Positions 37,380-51,640 are shown, numbered from the stretch's first letter. The stretch is 64,000 bases of DNA from Rhizophagus clarus (GCA_015698045.1 BLAL01000037.1:310001-374000), one strand, 5' to 3'. Notes: generated by a model from the letters alone, not told the origin. Numbers and translations: made by a program.

Positions 37380-37710
37380 CAGTAGAGATAAAGAAAAACT
37401 TAGAAAATAAGGAACATGAAAAAATGAAAAGTTTGGCAGACAAAGAATTATTAATAAATTCATAACTTATGTAATAGGAAAATTAGGTCGTAAAGTACAG
37501 CTTGAAGAAATTGAATTATATGAAAGAATACACGAAACCAAAATGTTTTAATATAACTGTTGAAGAATTTGAGCTATTGATGGTATTGACACCAATTGAA
37601 TATGAAGTTCGCATAGGCATAAATCAAAGAAGTTGCAAGAAAACGACACTTCCTAATGATCTAAAAGACCACAAAATTCCAAGAGAGTTTTTTAATGTTT
37701 GGATTTAAAA
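37380..37710 (+). pseudogene. unrecognised decayed coding stretch
   Basis: Two overlapping plus frames, ending near 37540 (GRKVQLEEIELYERIHETK) and running through 37502-37708 (FNITVEEFELLMVLTP, then LPNDLKDHKIPREFF), look like real protein of one gene broken by a frameshift near 37535. I do not recognise the family. A small CAAAC-rich tandem stretch lies just upstream at 37298-37340. Confidence 0.35.
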
Positions 37711-37839
37711 TATTTTTAATTAATCATTTTAATTAATAATGCTTTCGATAGATGAGTTTTTCTTTCTTTATGTTATTTTTCACAGGTAATCGTTGTAGGT
37801 TAGTTTAGGGAATATTGTATAATTGACCTATTTATAAAA

Positions 37840-39150
37840 TTATTTATTTAATAATATCTTTAATCTTACATAATTTACTACAAAAGGCGTGTTAACTTTG
37901 CGATTAATAGTAAAAATTCGACAATAAGAGAGGATAGAAAGTTTTTATTTTATAAAAAATCATTTACTATTATAATTACAAAATAAATTCTATTAATTCG
38001 TATTGCTTATTTATATCAGATATTAGGCATGCACGTTCAGCTTCCTATAAATTAGGCCATCCAGTTCTAGAGTTTATTTACAACAAAGAATTTTTTCATC
38101 TGGAAGATTTTCTCAATTGCTTGGATAGCACTGGGCGTACAGTACCAGCATGGTGTTCCTATGGAACTATTGGTAAACCATACTAATCCCGCTTTCCTAG
38201 ATTGATAATTGGTGTTTATAAATACTGTACATAACCTTCTATGGAATTAATGATATATCAATTAAATTTGGAATGCGTCCTTTAGCTAATCCAGTTCTTA
38301 AATATACGTTTTGAAATATCAATTGAATTTACATCTTTGATAATTCCTGAAAGTTGAAATGGTACTATAAGAGAATATTCATTAAATACTATCTATTGAA
38401 CCGGGTTTCAAACTGGGTTACCAATTTGACCAATTTCTAGATTGAATGGGATGTTAATTATTAATTGTGTACTTATATTAGGAAATGAACTTTGACATTA
38501 TCAATTGGCTTGACTCCTTCCCCCCACTTCTTTCCTGACCATGCAAGTTGCACCATACACGACCCATAGGATGATCTTGTCAATAATACAATTACCACGT
38601 TTACCATCTACAAATTTTGCAAATTTAATATCCTTCTTTTTTGCAGTTCCTAGTTTTTTTTTTTTTTTAGTCTTCCGTTTTAGCAATTATTTCATTCACT
38701 TCATTTATATCATTAACAACAAATTTTGCTCTATCTAATATCATCTTTTCTCCCCCTATTTCTTTTAACTATTCATATATTTGCCTATATAAGCTGGTTG
38801 TCCAATAGCACGTTCGATTCTTTCATTATCGTTTATGCAAAGTACATGATAAAACAAATATGACCATTGGAATCTCTACAAATACACCTAAGGTTCCTGT
38901 TCTAGAATTACAAATTCCGATACTACAACCAGAAGACAATAATTTTGAATATGATATAGAGACGGGTTGAAAGCCATGCAGAATTAGCACCATGTCCATA
39001 TGAGCAAATATAGTGATATTGCTATTTCTTGACTCTTGAAAGACCATTTTAATGGTATTCCCTAAGGTTTATCAGAGGATTTTATTAATTTGTTAACTTA
39101 TGGGATGACTATCGTAAGGATCATTTTTAACTAAATATGTTATTGAATCA
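37840..39150 (-). pseudogene. decayed trypsin-like protease gene, copy 2
   Basis: It corresponds piece by piece to copy 1 at 32480-33810. SIGICNSRTGTLGVFVEI lies near 38880-38935, KDIKFAKFVDGKRGNCII near 38585-38640, and the segment with SIDISK near 38310-38345. Near 38150-38200 a further piece reads AGLVWFTNSSIGTPCW, where a Gly-Asp-Ser-Gly active site would be expected but the Ser is gone. The flank at 37840-37910 matches 31905-32000, so the duplicated block is larger than the gene. Confidence 0.5.
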
Positions 39151-40760
39151 ACGTGATTAATTATTGAAATAATTGTTAAGGCGCGTAAGGAACAGACATT
39201 ACATGCATCAAAATTATTATATTGTTTGTCTTTTTGTGAAAATTTTGCATTAAAATAAATTGGAAAATTCTCAAGAAAGAAATAACTAGTTTTATGTTCA
39301 TAAAGTGAACTTTATACATAAAATATTTAGAAATTCACGCCGATTGTTGATTGGCACAATGTATATAGTACAAGGATAATTCTCCCTTAAATTGAACTTA
39401 ACCAAATCGAATTCAAAGGGATTGACTTTAAGTCAGGGCGGTAATATTTTACTAAATTTATATAAGAATTTTTTATTTATTTTGATTCAAATTCATTAAA
39501 TTATAAATTAAAAATTATTGACAAATGTCCAATTAAAGTAAAGGTTATCATTAAACACTCCTTAACAATTTAACTTCATTTTTACCTCCCATAAGTAATG
39601 AAATAAATTTATATTTGTAATTGTATTTAAAAAAAAAATTCAACTCAGCTAACGTCATCGTGAAATACGAAATAAATAATACGGCTTCTTTCATTAAAAT
39701 TTAAATTGAAGAACTTATGAGGGAATTTTATTGATACAGATTCGAAATCTTAAGCAATTCGTATTCCGTTTATATACAGTATTTAACCAGAGAAGAATTA
39801 AAAGCTAATAATGTTTATGGCAAATAAAAGAAAAATGCGCGAACAAAAAAAAATTATTTTGAATCTAAAACTTTATAAATGTTTTATATAATGATTATTT
39901 GCCAGGAGTCTAGGACGAATTGGAAGAAATATCAACAGACAAAATATATATATATATTTTAAATATCTTCTTACACAAGTAGTACGATAGTATATTTTTG
40001 TAATTTCCGATCAATGTTGAGGAAGATAAATTCTCTTTATAATGATTATATAAAAAGCAATTCGTTAATTCATATTTATAAAATAAATCAAGAAAAAAAA
40101 AAAAAAGAATTTATAAGAGTGTAACATTACGTATGTTAAGACCGAAGTTATTATTCAAATGATTTTTACTAGAAGAATGATATAATCCGCTTGAAAGGAT
40201 AAAAAATAATTGTTTATTTCAATGACAATAGTAGTAACAGTTATACAGTATAATGAAATACAATTTAATTAAAATACAGATTAAAACAATAAGAATTTAA
40301 AAGGGTTTATGTTATGTAATTGAAATTGAGTAAATTGGGTATTCGTAATATTTGAAAAATAATTCACATTAGTATTACGATAATTTTAAATCATTTGATT
40401 CATTTAACATGACTATCGTACTATCAACCCTTCTAAATGGCCCGCTGTATACGGCTATTTCACGGATCAAAATAATTATTAATTATTACTTATTATAGTA
40501 GTCGTTTATAGTATAATAGTTAAAATTTTGATATAGGGTTCGTTTACAAATAATTTAATAAAAAATATTTGTTTTTTTTTTTTTTTTTTTTGACTTTCTA
40601 TGACGATAAAAAATAAAACAAGAAATGATTTTCTATAATCTTATAGTTCATAAAAATAAATTACTATAAATTATTATTACTATTATTAATTTTTTTTTTT
40701 TTTATTTTGGGATTACAAATTATAAATTAAATACATTAAAATTTCGTGTAAAAAAAAAAA
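39151..40760. other. spacer, nothing recognised
   Basis: AT-rich spacer with long T runs at 40569-40590 and 40690-40703. It contains no open frame of note and presumably includes the 3' untranslated end of the deubiquitinase. Confidence 0.5.
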
Positions 40761-43700
40761 CTACGAAATTCGTTTATTAGTTTTTGATCCATTTGGTTTT
40801 TGATAAAATCTTCCACGTTTCGTATGATCTGAAATTAACGGATTTGGAGCATAGAGATCAATAGTATCTGAAAAAAAGTGATAAAAGTATAAATATTAGA
40901 ATATTAATATAACTTTATATTTTTATAAATTTAACTTGAATTAATTTTATAAATAAATTTCTTACTTCTAACACATAATGGACCTCCTCCATATGTATGT
41001 TCAAAATAGCTCCAAACTCTTTCATTTATTCCTCGATAATCCGTTCCTAAGTTAAAAAAAAAAAAAAATTATTAACCTAAAGAATATAAATCGTTTTTAA
41101 TTAAAAAATAATGTGAATAACTAACCTCTCTTCATTCCAACCTTCGGACTCCCATCTTCATGAAGAAAATGATAATTATCAATTGGTCCAGGTGGAGGTC
41201 CTATTTTAATATAAGATAACAATTAGTTATGAGTAAAGATGATTTTAAAATAAATTAGTAATATCACCTCCGGTTTTAAAATAATGCCAACTTAAAAGCC
41301 ACGTGGCACTTATTAAAAACCAATATTCGTTACGCTTTATAGAATTAGAATCAATCTTCCTAATGTCTTCTTCCTCTTTTCGTCGCCTTTGTTCTAATAT
41401 CCTTTCTTCTTGCTGTTCAGATTAAAATTATTAATTAGTAATGCTGAATATTAGATATAACATTATTAATATTATTATTTAAAACTGTAATATGTACCTC
41501 ACAAAGGGTGCATCCTGATATAACATGATCAGCTGAATAAAAGGGAAGACTGCCATCCGTGCCATACTTATTAACAAATGTAGTATAAACGCTAAATGGT
41601 ACTTTAATCACCATGTCTCGTATATTTGGGTACCGTCTTGTATTTACTCCTAAATTCAATTAAATACGTGAAAAATAATTTTAAGAATATTAAACGAAAA
41701 TTTAATTGTCGACAAAATACTAACCTCCATGTGAACATATAAAATCATAATTGGTTATTGGACCAGGCTATTATCAAAATAAAAAATTTTTTTTTTTTTA
41801 GCCTAATAAATTATTTTACTTAAAAAAATGTGTTAAAGACAAAAAATTGATTTACCGTCATCATAAATTGCCATCTATTGAACCATAATCGCGAAATGAA
41901 ATAACAAGTTTCAGTAGTAGACTAGTTACAAGTACAATAAAAGATGTATTAGTTGTTGAAAATATATTGGAAAATTTGAAGAATCATTACTAACATCTCC
42001 ATTAATCTTTGATAATGTTTCCGTCCGTTCGCGATCTTTCTCTGAACTTTTTTTGTGATAAAACAAAACATATGCTTCCAACCGAGATATATCGGCTTCG
42101 GATTTTCTGGTGACATACTAATTTTTATAAAAATAATTAATAACAGAATCTATGGATAAATAATTATAAAAGCAAAAATTGATTATTTTAAACGTACTGT
42201 ATCATCATATTCATACCAGTTTTTATCAATTGGGTTTTTTACGTAGGCAATATAATGTCCACCTAGGACAAAGAGAAAAGAAACAAACGATTTTAATTGA
42301 TCATATTGATTATTGATTGATTGATATTAATAAAATAAAAATCCAATTCGTACCTCCCATTGCACCACGATGATGAATAAGACCATATAAATCATATTTT
42401 GTTACACTTAGCGTATCTAACTTTTCTGCAAGTTCAGGATTTCCTTTTTCGTTTGATAAATCTTTACAATATGGCTTCATGTCTAAATCTTCTAATGGAA
42501 ATTGAACATGCGTTGCGATTTTCGATGAATAACAAGAATCATAGCGAAATCGCTTGAGTTGTATACATAATGTCTATGAAATAACATTATAAAAAAAAAA
42601 AAAAGTTTATAAATACAAAAAATAATATTAATTCAAATACTTAATTTAAAATCTAAAATAGAAACCTCCGGCAACCGCTTAATTCTTAATCTCTTTTGGC
42701 AATCATTCAAGGATTCGCATTTATCGCATCTGTATTGGTCTTCACCGGTCAAATTCTCAGTTGCACAAAACGAAGACAGGCAATCATGAAGTTTAACAAC
42801 CCGGCTATTCATTCTAATTTGAAATGCGAATATTAGATATAATCGTAATTGAAAACGTTTTTTTCAAAACCGCGAATAAAAAATATTTCGTAAACGCAGC
42901 ACACCCTAACCATCCAGCCAGAGAACCCATAACAGAATTAGAACCAGATGATGAATTCTCTAAAGTTTTTTCCGACGATCTAAATTTATGTTTTTTGTCA
43001 ATTTGAATTTGTAAATCATAAAAATTTTCTTCCTTTAAATATTCCTAGAATTAAAGAATTCTATTAATAGACGAAGATTATTATATTTCTAACTATTAGA
43101 TAATGATTAAATAACTATTTAAATTAAAATTAAAATCACCTTTTTACAATGCAAACATTTGATTTTACTTTCAAGAGTTCCTTGAAAAATTTTACTGATA
43201 ATACTGTTATGTGTAGATTGACGCTTCTGAACTCTGTCTATTGTTGAAGTTTTCGTTGTCGTCGATGAAGACGAAGAAATAACCTCATATACATTGTGAC
43301 TATTTTCTGAACTAATACTAGTTGATACTGACGGATTCATATATATGCATTCCCCGTTTTTCGATACTTTACCAGGCATAAATTGCGGATATGGAAGTTC
43401 TTCATGAAGTATATCCAGTACACAACGAAGAAATTCCACAGTATCCTATAGTTAATTAAATACTCATTAAGAATTGTGATCATCGTTCAATATATCAAAT
43501 CGTTATTTCTCTCACTTGCTGGTTATGACCTCGGAACACCTCATTATGTTTTCTTATTTCGTTCATCAAATGGGCAGGTACAAATATCGCGCTAAAATAT
43601 ATATATGTGTTAAAAACTTAAATAAATTAACCATTTTTTTCTTTTTTAGATAATAATAACCTGGTCCCATTCCACATTGCTTTCACAAATTGACTGAAAT

Positions 43701-44917
43701 ATTCTCCCAATTTATAATTAGAACGTTTAGAAGCGAATGGAATATGTGGCATATAGGCATCACAATAATTAAAAAAATCCGCCAAAGCAGGTCTAAAAGA
43801 AGAAAGAATGATTAATACATTATAAACAAAGTATAAAAATAAATAAATAAATTACATACGTATTTGACAAACATTGTAGAGCTGCACTTTTGTTAAAATA
43901 AATTGAAAATAAATTGTGTAAATTAAAAATGTAAACATAAATTTTAACAAGAATACACGACGAATAAGTAAAAATTTCGCTCACTTTGCGTAACACGTAT
44001 TTCCTAGGTTCTTCAACCCAACTAGGCCTATTATTAACAAATATATATTTTTTTTTTTAAAAAAAAAATTTTATTCTTGACTAATCAATATAGCAGAAAA
44101 AAAATTAATTAGAAGTACCTGGGACATCGATCGATATTTGATCAATCGATTGTTGTGATTTGTTTCGTTTCTCTTGCTACTGACGATAAGAAATATCTTT
44201 AATATGCACACATAAACATTTTGAACGAATAAAAAAAGTTAATATTATATACCAGATATCTTATAGTAGTTTTTAAATAAGTACGTGTTTCCGAAGTTAA
44301 AATGTTATTTCCAAATGGATTCAACTCAGATGTACAAGCATAACACCATATCTTAAGTGCATGCGGATTAACAAAAATTGAATGGCATGAATCATCTCGA
44401 TTTTCCTATTTTTGGAATGAACTAATTTAGTAAAATTCAATAATTTAAAGAATCTTCGATAAAGTTCAATTATTTATACCTTTTCAAAATGGTTACGCAT
44501 ATGCGATTTCGAGCTAGCAAGACACACAACTGCTCGACATCGATTCTAAATATGAAAGATTTAAAATTAGCTAATTAAGTTTACACACTAATGTATTACA
44601 AAACTTAGGTATTCCCGGTAAACAATATTGAATGAACATACGTGCAGGCAAATCCAAAGTCTTGGAGCTCTAGTGTCGCAGTAATCGCAATGAAGCGAAG
44701 AATTAGTAATTTGCTTCTACATTCATTAAGATAGAAGATATTAGAATTATAATGAAAATATATTGAGAAACATGTAAAAATCCGATAAAGGAAAAACAAA
44801 ATGAACCTTAAACGAAAAAGATTCAAGCTTAGCTAACGGGGAGTCTTTTTTTATTATTTTATTGATGTGTGGACAGTTAACTTGAGCAGAAGCACGTTCT
44901 GAGGTTTTTAAGCGCAT
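40761..44917 (-). CDS. ubiquitin C-terminal hydrolase, USP20/USP33-like
   Basis: Twenty-two minus-strand exons give 803 aa. Exon ends from 5': 44917-44807, 44716-44642, 44545-44480, 44405-44253, 44176-44119, 44027-43985, 43886-43860, 43792-43661, 43591-43516, 43445-43140, 43044-42905, 42813-42666, 42573-42354, 42262-42198, 42117-41995, 41921-41856, 41767-41725, 41649-41498, 41412-41268, 41200-41126, 41046-40966, 40867-40761. A zinc-finger UBP (about 14-120: CPH, CDYC, HxxNHF, SCHSIFVN) precedes the USP core with Cys166 (LGNTCYANAALQC) and His521 (GGGHYIAYV). Two DUSP domains follow (about 583-668 and 690-780, each with GPI-N and a YG-G motif). This is the order of human USP20/33. It removes ubiquitin from substrates. 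The exon 11/12 junction (donor GTGTGC) is the least certain. Confidence 0.9.
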
Positions 44918-45263
44918 TATTAAAATAAGATTAAAAAAAAAAGTCCGTAAAAATGTCAAAGCGAATAAATTAAGTTTTATAGAACATTCATTGTTTTCAT
45001 TATATTAATTAGCAGCATTCATGCAAATCATTTGATTGTCAAATGACATTATACTCCTGAAGGATGCGCAGTGATGAGTAATCAATCATCACTCGTGAAA
45101 ATTTATAGATTAGAATTTTTTTTAAATAAATGGCAAGTTCTTATTCGCTGTTAGACGTAACACCAACATAAAGTTTTATCTATATATGCATCAAAAAAAA
45201 ATTTTTTTTGAAAAATTATTCCCCGATTTTTTCTTCTAAAATCAACTTATTTAATCATTAACT
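44918..45263. promoter_or_regulatory. shared divergent promoter, USP / SND1
   Basis: 346 bp separate the start codons of two divergent conserved genes, so both promoters must lie here. There are no convincing TATA boxes. An A-run (45188-45196) is followed by a T-run. Co-regulation is possible but only inferred from the arrangement. Confidence 0.55.
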
Positions 45264-48200
45264 ATGGCAAATCAAAAAGCTATTGTTAAGTCTATCCTTT
45301 CTGGTGATACGTTGATTCTTCGTGGAAGACCCTCCGGCAACCAACCTCCGCTTGAAAGACACTTGAACTTAGCTTATATTCAAGCTCCGAGACTCGGAAA
45401 TCAAAAAAAAGAGGATGAGGTAATTTAAATTATCGGATCAACCTTTGATTTGCCATAGAGATCCAGATTTTAAAATCGACATTTAATTAGACTATAATCA
45501 GGAATTTAAAAATATATTCTATGAAGAAATTAAAGAATATTTTGTTCACGTGATTTTCCTGTAGCCTTTCGCATTTGAAGCTCGTGAATATCTTCGTAGT
45601 TTCTTGGTTGGTAAAGAAGTTTTATTTCGTGTCGACTATAATATCCCAAACACCGGAAGAGAGTATGGAACTGTCTTATTTACTAATGAAAGTGGCACTC
45701 AAAATGTCACCCAATTGGTAGTTAAGGAAGGATGGGCCAAAGTTCGAGAAGATGGGAGAAAGAACAAGGAAGAAAGTAGGGGAGAGGAAATTGAAACGCT
45801 TATTGCTTTGGAGGCTGAGGCTAAATCCGCCAGTAAAGGCATTTGGCAAAATCAAGATCAGGAGGTATTTTAATATATCAAATTCTAAAAGTGGTTTAAA
45901 TTTATTACACGAATAATATGTTTAATTATAATTTGTTCTTATTCGCTCGAAGTATTCGCGCAGAGTTAATTATACTTTACAGGATGAACCGAGAGAATAT
46001 TTGGATAGATATAAAGGATTGGTTGTTGAAGGTAGATGATTTATTTTATGAAATGCAATATAAAGTAATATAACTATTTTGATTACTAATTCAACTACCT
46101 CAAATAGGCATAATTGAACAGGTTCGAGATGGGTCAAGTTTGCGCGTTTTATTCATTCCTCCCTCTCCCGCGCCACACCAATATTTGAATATAAACATTT
46201 CCGGAATAAGAGCCCCAGTTGTTCGTAAGGATGTGCCAGATGTTGAAGATTTGGTTGAACCATTTGGTGAAGAAGCCAAATATTTCGTTGAGACTAGAAT
46301 ATTGCAAAAAAATGTTAAAGTGATACTGGAAGGTTTATCAGGAAATCAAGCTTTCTACGCTTCGATTTTGCATCCTGCTGGTAACATAGCAGAAGCTTTA
46401 TTATCAAGTGGTTTAGCAAAAGTTGCAGATCGAAGCCTTACTTTGGTTACCGATGGTCCTACTAAATTGCGCGCTGCCGAAAAGTAAGCTTTATTATTTA
46501 GTTCGGTTATTCTTATCACGTCGGTTTATTAACAATTTCATTTATTTAGCATTGCTAAAGAAAAGCAATTGCGACTTTGGCAAGGTCATGTTGCAAAGAA
46601 CAGAGCGGGTGGTGATGATCATGAATTTGAAGCCACTGTATGTAAAATCATTAACCAAGAGTGATTATAATTGAAAAAATAATAATGAATAATAATTTTT
46701 ATTTTAGGTAACGCGTATAATTTCCGGTGATACTATTTTTGTAAGGCATAATCGAACAGGAGCTGAGAGGAAATTGCAATTATCTAGCATTCGTCAGCCA
46801 AAGTATGCAAAATATGACTATACCATTATTTTTTTTTTTTCCTAAAATAAGAAAATATTTAAATTATTTTCTATTTGTAATAGGCCGAAAGATCCAAAAT
46901 TTCCAGAATACAACTTTGACGCTAAAGAATTTTTACGTAAGAAATTAATCGGTAAAACTGTAAGTAATATATTAACTTCTATTATGTAGAACATTAAATA
47001 AGTTATATTAATTTCTTTCGTTGTATTATAGGTTAAAGTAACCATTGACTATAGTAAACCTGCGACAGATGGATTTGAAGCAAAAGATTGCGCTACAGTC
47101 AAACTTGGAGAATTGTAATTAAATATGATAATTATCTATTTGTGATTTTAATTTGTAATGATCGTGTTAAATAGTTTTTATCTTTATTTAGTAATGCAGC
47201 AGAAGCATTGTTGGAACGCGGTCTAGCACATATTATACGCCATAAAAGGGATGATGAGGATCGATCTAGTTTTTATGACCAACTTATGATTGCGGAACAA
47301 AAGTATTTAAATGTATTTCTTTTTATTCTCTTTTTTTTGGAAATAATACAATACTTACAAATTCATTATTTTAGAGCGCAAACTAACGCTAAGGGAATAC
47401 ATAGCCAAAAGGATCCTCCAGTTTACAAAATTAATGATATCTCTGAGGTTTGTCATTTATTATTGTGATTATTTTACGCTACTTCAATATATCCACCTGT
47501 TTTTCTTTCCTTTTTTTTTTTTTAAAAAAAAAAAAAATTCATTAAAATGATTTCTCCATTTTTTTTAGAGTGCATCAAAAGCTAAACAATTTTTGCATTC
47601 ATTGCAAAGATCGGGCCGAATTCCTGGCGTGGTGGATTACGTTTATAATGCATCAAGGTTTAAAATTTACATTCCAAAAGATAGCCAGAAGTTAACATTT
47701 GTGCTTGGAGGGATACGCGCACCGAGACCTGGACGTAATCCATCGGATAAATCTGAACCATTTGCTGTCGAAGCTTCAGAATTTGCTACACGTAAAGCAT
47801 TTCAGCGAGATGTAGATATTGATATCGAAAGTGTTGATAAAACTGGAGGATTCATTGGAACATTGTGGATTAAAAATGAAAATTTTGCCGTTATGTTATT
47901 ACGAGAAGGGTTTGCTAGTGTTCATGATTATAGTGCAAGTCAAAGTACTCATTCACAACAATTATATGCTGCCGAGGAAAGTGCCAAAACAGAAAAGAAA
48001 AATGTAAGCAACCAACTGTTAATGAATTATTTTTTTACGAATTTATTTATCTCACATTAATTTTATGATAGATATGGTCAGTGGAAGATGACGAACTTTC
48101 TAAAGAGCAAGAAGCAACAATTGCAATTGAGACAGAACCGCGCAAAGAATATATAGATATTGTTTTAACAGAAATTATTTCAGGAGGGAGATTTTATTTA

Positions 48201-49158
48201 CAAGTCATCAATGACGACATTCGTAAGTTGGAGAAAATGATGTCCGAATTTTCTCTTTACCATAAAAATGCAGATTCGTCATCGTCATTTACTCCAAGAA
48301 ATGGCGAGTTGGTTAGTGCACAATTTACTGAAGACAATCGATGGTATGTGAAAAAAATTCATAAAAAGATTGTAAAATTTTTTCTTTTGATATTAAATAC
48401 TTTTTGTATGATAGGTACCGTGCAAAAATAAAAAAAATTATACCAGATTCGAAGAATGTTGAAGTCATTTATGTTGATTATGGAAATGTAAGATAATTAT
48501 TTGAAAGTAAAAATGTGCCTTGATTTTTTTTTTTAAAAAAAGAAAACTTATATACATATATAGTCTGAAGTGATTCCATCAAGTCGAGTTCGTCCACTTC
48601 CCGATAATTTTAGACAATTACAACCTCAATCTCAAGAAGCTATACTTTCATTTTTGAGTGTCCGCAATCGAGAGGTGAATATATTTATATCTCTTAACGA
48701 AACTGATAAAATAAAATTTTGATTAATAAATTATCCTTTCTTTCCTATGCTATAGGACGAGTATGGACAAGAAGCACATGAATATTTTAGAGATTTAGTC
48801 GAAAATAAACAACTTGTCGCTAATATTGATTATAGAGAAAGTAATTTGCTTTATCTTACACTTTTTGACCCAAAACAGTCTCAATCCGTTGAAGATTCAA
48901 TCAACGCCGAAATGGTCAAAGCTGGTTATGCAACAGTTGATAAAAAATCTATTCTATCTAAAAGCAATCCCACAGTTGTAGAAAAATTACTTGAAGCTCA
49001 TGAACAAGCTAAAAAAGGCAGGGTAAGTTATATCAAAAAAAAAAAAAATCGGTTTGTCGATTATTTACGATACTAAATATGTTGAATCCTTTTTCTTTTT
49101 TTTTTTTATCTAGATGGGAATGTTTGAATATGGGGACATTACTGCTGATGATGAATGA
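45264..49158 (+). CDS. SND1: Tudor-SN nuclease (SND1 / p100)
   Basis: Sixteen exons: 45264-45419, 45565-45864, 45983-46031, 46108-46483, 46550-46637, 46708-46802, 46884-46959, 47032-47114, 47192-47302, 47375-47447, 47569-48003, 48072-48343, 48415-48487, 48564-48674, 48756-49022 and 49114-49158. They join in phase to 2610 nt, or 869 aa, slightly shorter than the animal protein of about 910. Four staphylococcal-nuclease-like domains (about 1-152, 160-320, 324-468, 470-613) are followed by a Tudor domain (about 690-735: RWYRAKIKKI, VEVIYVDYGN) and a partial fifth nuclease domain. Known roles are RNA binding and decay, splicing and stress granules; the Tudor cage binds methylated arginine. Ordinary short introns; not part of the repeat families. 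Confidence 0.95.
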
Positions 49159-51640
49159 AGAGAAAACCACGCGAAGTTTACATATATTTATATTTTATAT
49201 ATTGATTCCCTTTTTTTTTTATTTTACATTAATTTTACATATAGTAATTATTTTATCTTTATTTTATCTTTATTTTTAAAAAAAAGTTTGTTTTTTAGCG
49301 AGATAAAATTTTATGTACTATAATTTTGATCTTTATTATTAATAGAATTTTAAAAGTATTAACTACAATAGAATAAGTTACTTATTAAGTAATTTCTTTT
49401 AAAAAAAAAAAAAAAAAAAATAGACAATTATGTAGAAATAACTCAATATTGAGATATTATTTACTCCTATTAACATTTGAAGTATTGGATTATTGATGGT
49501 GCCATTATAATAAACAATATTTTTAAATATATTATTATTATGATTTGTGATTATTGTTATCCATTAAAGAATACTGTATCTAAAAACACTATTTTTGAAT
49601 AGGTAATTACAGTAGACGAAATATAATTACTATATATCACAAATAATAATTTAACATTACTGTATGAATGAATATTCCTAAATATTAGTATATAGCATGT
49701 AATAAATCAATTAAATATCACGTTTTGCCGTTCGGGTTTAAAGTATATTTATAGATTTTATATGCTTTTACTAGGAATTTTTGTATATTAAAATTTTATA
49801 TTGCTAAAAATAAAGGAAATGTGTTACTAACAAAAAAAAACGGCGCTTTTCTAATCCTTCCTACTGCATATAAATAAATTTAAATGTTATAAAAGATTAT
49901 TTTCAGTTAGTTATTGGATCAATTTTAAATCTTAAGTAATGTATAAGCTTTTTTGTTTATATGAAAGTAAGTTTATGATAAATATGTATAGGAAGGAATT
50001 ATATCTCGGAGCTCCAATAACACTATAATATTATAATTTTGAAAATTTAATTTTTAAAAAACTATATTAAATCATTTATTGCAAATTTTTAAAAATTCGC
50101 AAAGAAAATTTCAATTTCTGGAGGAAGAACCTCATAAATGGAAGAAGCTTTAAGCATGTCTAGATTATAAATTTCGAAGGCAACAAGTGTCCTCTGTGAT
50201 TTAGTTGGACATGTGTATCGAACATATAATAATATTTCTATTATCTCAAAAGAATTTTAGTTTATGATCTAAAAGTAAATAGTAAATTGGTAATTTTTCA
50301 ATTTATCAATTAATTCTAGAAATTTTTTCATAGGTTACAAACACACTACAATCTGAAAATTTGTTTTTTTTAGCAGATATTTGTGAAAACTATTGTGAGT
50401 TAAAATATTTTAAGCAATCCAAACTCGATTGTCCACTTAAATTCATGATTAATATTGAAGTTTAAAAGATGTGGTTGCACCACGAAAGTTATGCCTCTAC
50501 GCGACTTTTTGCTAATTTGATTCCGTCGTTCATGATGTTTTCAGCACAACTTAAGTCTGTAGTATGGTAGTGAACATTCTCACTGTCAAACTTGATCAGA
50601 TTCCATTTGGAGGAAAATTGAAGGAGAATCAGCCACAATCAACGTTAACTTGCATTTTTTAAATAAAGTGAAATTCTTGATTAGTGCATTGAATGATGCA
50701 AATCTATTACGTCTTTAAGGTATTTTCAAGTACCGTTTAGCACTGTGCTAGACGGTACTCTGTCAACAGTGACACTGGTTGTTTTTAGGGAAAATATTCA
50801 TTCCAGGAGTAACTCTCTATTGTTATGATGTTGGATACATAAATTAAAATTAAGTTAGAATGATTTCATTATCAAATTTCATATCAAAATTTTTTATGTT
50901 GATTATAATAAACCATACTATTTTTTATTCATAACATCATATTAGTTATCTGCCTTCAATATCGCCATAAAAAAATTTACCAATGTGACTTTAATCGGCG
51001 CTATGAGTGCTCGGGGGATTTATACATTAACACCAGAATACTAGTTGAATATAGGAAAAAAAATTTTATGGCGAAGATTTCATTCGGATTCACATCATAT
51101 TAAAAATCACAACAGCGATAACATTCCTCTCATTCCAAACGAAATCTTAATTAATACATACCATGCATGATGTCATAAAAAATACGTATAACGCCAATCA
51201 CATACTACACATACTATGTGTTCTCATTGATTCGCGTCAATCTTCATTACTCGATCGTAATTTATGAGAAATGTTTTTCACATCATATACTGGCGAAAAT
51301 ATACTGGCGAAAAGATAATCATAATCATCATAAATGGCCTTTTAACAAAATAAATGAAAGTGTAGTGTGTGCCACACTTTGGAATAATTTTTGCGTTACT
51401 GTAAGGGTACTTATAATCAAAAGAATCATAAAATAAACCCCTTATTTAATCATTTTATATTATGCAGATTTTAGTACTCAATGCTTAATTTTTTTTTTCT
51501 AGTTTTTAAAAAAGATAAAATTTAATAATGACAAATTATTACATTATAATTCCTGTTGGAATTATTTTTGCAAACATAATATATTTTCTTTATTTATAGT
51601 ATAGTAAAAAATTTGAATTAACCTTTTATAATTAAACATA
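49159..51640. other. spacer after SND1, nothing coding recognised
   Basis: AT-rich. It includes the SND1 3' untranslated region, an A-run at 49401-49420, and a hairpin at 50730-50758. The stretch 50460-50800 has a more balanced composition and may be an old element, but no frame or homology was recognised. Confidence 0.45.
50730..50758. repeat. compact hairpin
   Basis: GTACCGTTTAGCA is followed after three bases by TGCTAGACGGTAC, a 13-nt stem with one T-G-type mismatch. It is more perfect than other short inverted repeats in the spacer. Function unknown; it may be the core of a degraded element. Confidence 0.5.

Noticed and set aside
44605-44959. Two minus-strand ORFs of 70-73 codons taken as separate genes
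   Set aside because: They are exons 1 and 2 of the deubiquitinase plus intron read-through.
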